A program made the translations under genes and the position numbers. This document shows, in pieces, positions 6,693 to 8,123 of a stretch of DNA of 8,123 bases. The stretch is taken from positions 1 through 8,123 of the forward strand of contig JAEZDQ010000191.1 in the NCBI GenBank assembly GCA_023433225.1, given 5' to 3'. The notes beneath the pieces were generated by a model that made no database searches, was not told the origin of the DNA, and saw only the letters and a program-made list of their open reading frames with translations. Within the stretch, counting starts at the first letter, position 1. The number at the start of each line of letters is the position of its first letter. This DNA comes from Bacteroidota bacterium (lineage in GTDB: Bacteria > Bacteroidota > Bacteroidia > Flavobacteriales > Weeksellaceae).

Positions 6693-6988
6693 CCTTTCGT
6701 GTTTTTAATCTGAGCCATACAAACATCCAACTCTTTTATCAATCTGTTGACCCTCAACTTCATTAACCTTCGGTGTTCATTTTCACCCAACATGGCGTTG
6801 GCTACTTTCAATCTGTCATTGTCATCCTTGAACCGGGCGGTTTCTATTCTTGACTCTTTTAAACTTTGTTTTAATGCTTCAATCTCTTCTTTCAGTGAAC
6901 TTTTCTCTTCCTTAATCGCTTTATAAGCCTCCAACAATTGGTGGAGTTTTTGTTCGAGTTTTATGAAATTGGATTCACTTTGATTCAT
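6689..6988 (-). CDS. Small coiled-coil protein coupled to zapA
   Basis: The 99-residue protein has no signal peptide and no membrane segment. Residues 8-66 are almost entirely helical heptad-type sequence rich in K, E and L (for example LEQKLHQLLEAYKAIKEEKSSL). A basic C-terminal segment, EHRRLMKLRVNRLIKELDVCMAQI (71-94), looks like a second helix. The 4-base overlap with zapA and the shared promoter suggest a partner of ZapA or another division-site protein, comparable in size and character to ZapB, but I cannot claim homology to ZapB from sequence alone. The -NRLIKELD- ending resembles small proteins commonly found upstream of zapA in Flavobacteria, as I recall them. Function is inferred only from context. 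Confidence 0.85.
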   Translation of the reverse strand: MNQSESNFIKLEQKLHQLLEAYKAIKEEKSSLKEEIEALKQSLKESRIETARFKDDNDRLKVANAMLGENEHRRLMKLRVNRLIKELDVCMAQIKNTKG

Positions 6989-7023
6989 TTTAAAGAGAAC
7001 TTATTAGTTCTGACTTAATGATG

Positions 7024-7054
7024 CAAAGTTAACTTATTTTTGGTAGAGTTCAAA
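7024..7054 (-). promoter_or_regulatory. Bacteroidota-type promoter of the coiled-coil/zapA operon
   Basis: On the minus strand, TTTG (7051-7054) is followed after exactly 19 bases by TAACTTTG (7024-7031). This is a full match to the Bacteroidota primary sigma factor consensus TTTG-N19-23-TAnnTTTG. The -7 element ends 35 bases before the ATG of the coiled-coil gene, leaving a short leader. It is the best-formed promoter in the window. Confidence 0.7.
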
Positions 7055-7076
7055 TCAGTTTTAACATTTATTTCTG

Positions 7077-7113
7077 TTTGGATTCCCGACTAAATTTGGT
7101 TTTCCTATTTTTG
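7077..7113 (+). promoter_or_regulatory. Candidate promoter of the M23 peptidase gene
   Basis: TATTTTTG at 7106-7113 matches the -7 consensus and lies 17 bases before the ATG at 7131. TTTG at 7077-7080 could be the -33 element, but the 25-base gap is slightly longer than usual. A second TATTTTTG at 7035-7042 is an alternative that would overlap the divergent zapA-operon promoter. Confidence 0.4.
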
Positions 7114-7130
7114 TTCAAATTTATTCTTGA

Positions 7131-8123
7131 ATGAAAAATGCTTTTTTAGGGTTATTGGTTTCCTTGAATTTTCATGTATTCGCCCAAACCATTGACAATG
7201 ACAGGCAAGAATATCCGAAAGACATTTTCAGAAATCCATTGGGGATTACCAATTATTTATCCGGGAACTTTGCGGAATTGCGCAACAACCATTTCCACAG
7301 TGGCATCGACATCAAAACCAATCAAAAAGAGGGTTATAATGTGTATGCGATTGGCGAAGGTTTTATCTCCAGAATCAACGTTTCACCGCGCGGTTACGGA
7401 AATGCCATTTATATTGACCATCCGAACGGTTATACTTCCGTCTATGCACATTTGCAAAAATTCAATTCCGTAATTGAAGAATATACCCGCAATTATCAAT
7501 ATCAAAATGAAACATTTGCCGTAGAAATTTACCCTAAAAAAGGTGAATTAATGGTAAAACCGGGTGACATCATTGCGGTTTCAGGGAATTCCGGCAGTTC
7601 CGGAGGCCCCCATCTCCATTTTGAAATCCGTGATACCCAAACGGAAGAACCGATTAACCCGTTTTTATTCGGATTCGATGTTCCCGATACTAGCGAACCT
7701 TTGATTAACGGATTATACATTTATCCGCTGACAGGAGATGTGGTCGGTAAAAAAACACGCCACACATTGCCGAGCGGACTGGTTTTCAATTCACCGATTT
7801 ACGCTTCCGGAAAAGTCGGATTAGGCATCAAGGCTTATGACAAACACAATGGTGCCGATAATATGAATGGCATTTACCAGATCAATGTTTTTGTAAATGA
7901 CGAGCCTCATTTTACCTATACCGCAGAAAGGTTAAATTTTTCTACGACTCGCGCCATCAATTGCCTGGTGGATTACGAAGACCGGATGAAAAACAACAGT
8001 TGGGTTTATCAGCTTTTTTTGTCCAACGGGAATCCGCTGCAAATGTTTTCCAATGTTAAAAACAACGGCATTATTGATTTGGAAGAAGGCAAAGAATACG
8101 GTGTACGCATTGAAGTCTTGGAT
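7131..8123 (+). CDS. M23 family metallopeptidase (LytM type), partial
   Basis: An open frame of 331 codons starts at the ATG at 7131 and stays open to the right edge, so the 3' end is missing. Residues 1-18 form a signal peptide (cleavage expected after VFA, before QT), so the enzyme is exported to the envelope, where M23 enzymes cut peptidoglycan cross-links. Zinc ligands are visible: H56 and D60 in HSGID (the HxxxD motif) and H163 in HLHFE. H107 (YAHL) and H161 complete the usual active-site histidines, and SGNSGSSGGPHLHFEIRD spans 151-168. Between YAHL and the VKPGD segment (142-146) lies an insertion of about 30 residues, as I recall from Bacteroidota members of the family. A poorly characterised C-terminal region, probably beta-rich, begins near 185 and continues off the window. 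All active-site residues are present, so a real hydrolase is more likely than a degenerate EnvC-like activator. It is transcribed divergently from the zapA operon. Confidence 0.93.
   Translation, partial: MKNAFLGLLVSLNFHVFAQTIDNDRQEYPKDIFRNPLGITNYLSGNFAELRNNHFHSGIDIKTNQKEGYNVYAIGEGFISRINVSPRGYGNAIYIDHPNGYTSVYAHLQKFNSVIEEYTRNYQYQNETFAVEIYPKKGELMVKPGDIIAVSGNSGSSGGPHLHFEIRDTQTEEPINPFLFGFDVPDTSEPLINGLYIYPLTGDVVGKKTRHTLPSGLVFNSPIYASGKVGLGIKAYDKHNGADNMNGIYQINVFVNDEPHFTYTAERLNFSTTRAINCLVDYEDRMKNNSWVYQLFLSNGNPLQMFSNVKNNGIIDLEEGKEYGVRIEVLD

Noticed and set aside
7174..7473. A 99-residue plus-strand frame inside the M23 gene
   Set aside because: It is an out-of-frame shadow; the frame from 7131 carries a signal peptide and all the zinc-site motifs.

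Overview
The window looks like a chromosomal segment from a member of the Bacteroidota, most likely Flavobacteriia. The evidence is moderate-to-low GC, A-rich translation start regions mostly without Shine-Dalgarno sequences, promoter elements of the Bacteroidota type (TTTG about 19 bases upstream of TAnnTTTG), lipoprotein signals, a class Id-type ribonucleotide reductase close to the one studied in Flavobacterium johnsoniae, and the gene order zapA - 6S-like RNA - rny. It is mostly housekeeping DNA, with no mobile element, CRISPR array, tRNA or rRNA gene. I did not find a new multi-gene system.

Layout, left to right. Bases 1-32 closely resemble the Illumina Nextera (Tn5) read-2 adapter, so the left edge is probably an untrimmed contig end and not biology. 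Two lipoprotein genes follow on the minus strand: a PrcB-family protein (49-507) and a DUF4846 protein (550-1365). A strong intrinsic terminator (1422-1461) separates them from the nrdB-nrdA operon (minus strand, 4176 down to 1483). A 394-base non-coding region (4177-4570) holds the terminator of rny, several AT-rich palindromes and a possible nrdBA promoter. Next come rny (ribonuclease Y, 4571-6142), a structured non-coding RNA that I read as 6S RNA (about 6168-6361), zapA (6402-6692) and a small coiled-coil gene overlapping zapA by 4 bases (6689-6988), all on the minus strand. A 142-base divergent intergenic region carries a well-formed promoter for the zapA operon. It leads into a plus-strand M23 metallopeptidase gene that runs off the right edge (7131-8123).

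How the genes work together. NrdB (radical-generating subunit) and NrdA (catalytic subunit) make deoxyribonucleotides. Neither carries an ATP-cone, so the usual dATP off-switch is not encoded in these two proteins. The coiled-coil protein and ZapA form a translationally coupled pair expected to act at the FtsZ ring, and the divergent M23 enzyme would act on peptidoglycan in the envelope. RNase Y and 6S RNA are global RNA-level regulators that share the zapA transcription direction.
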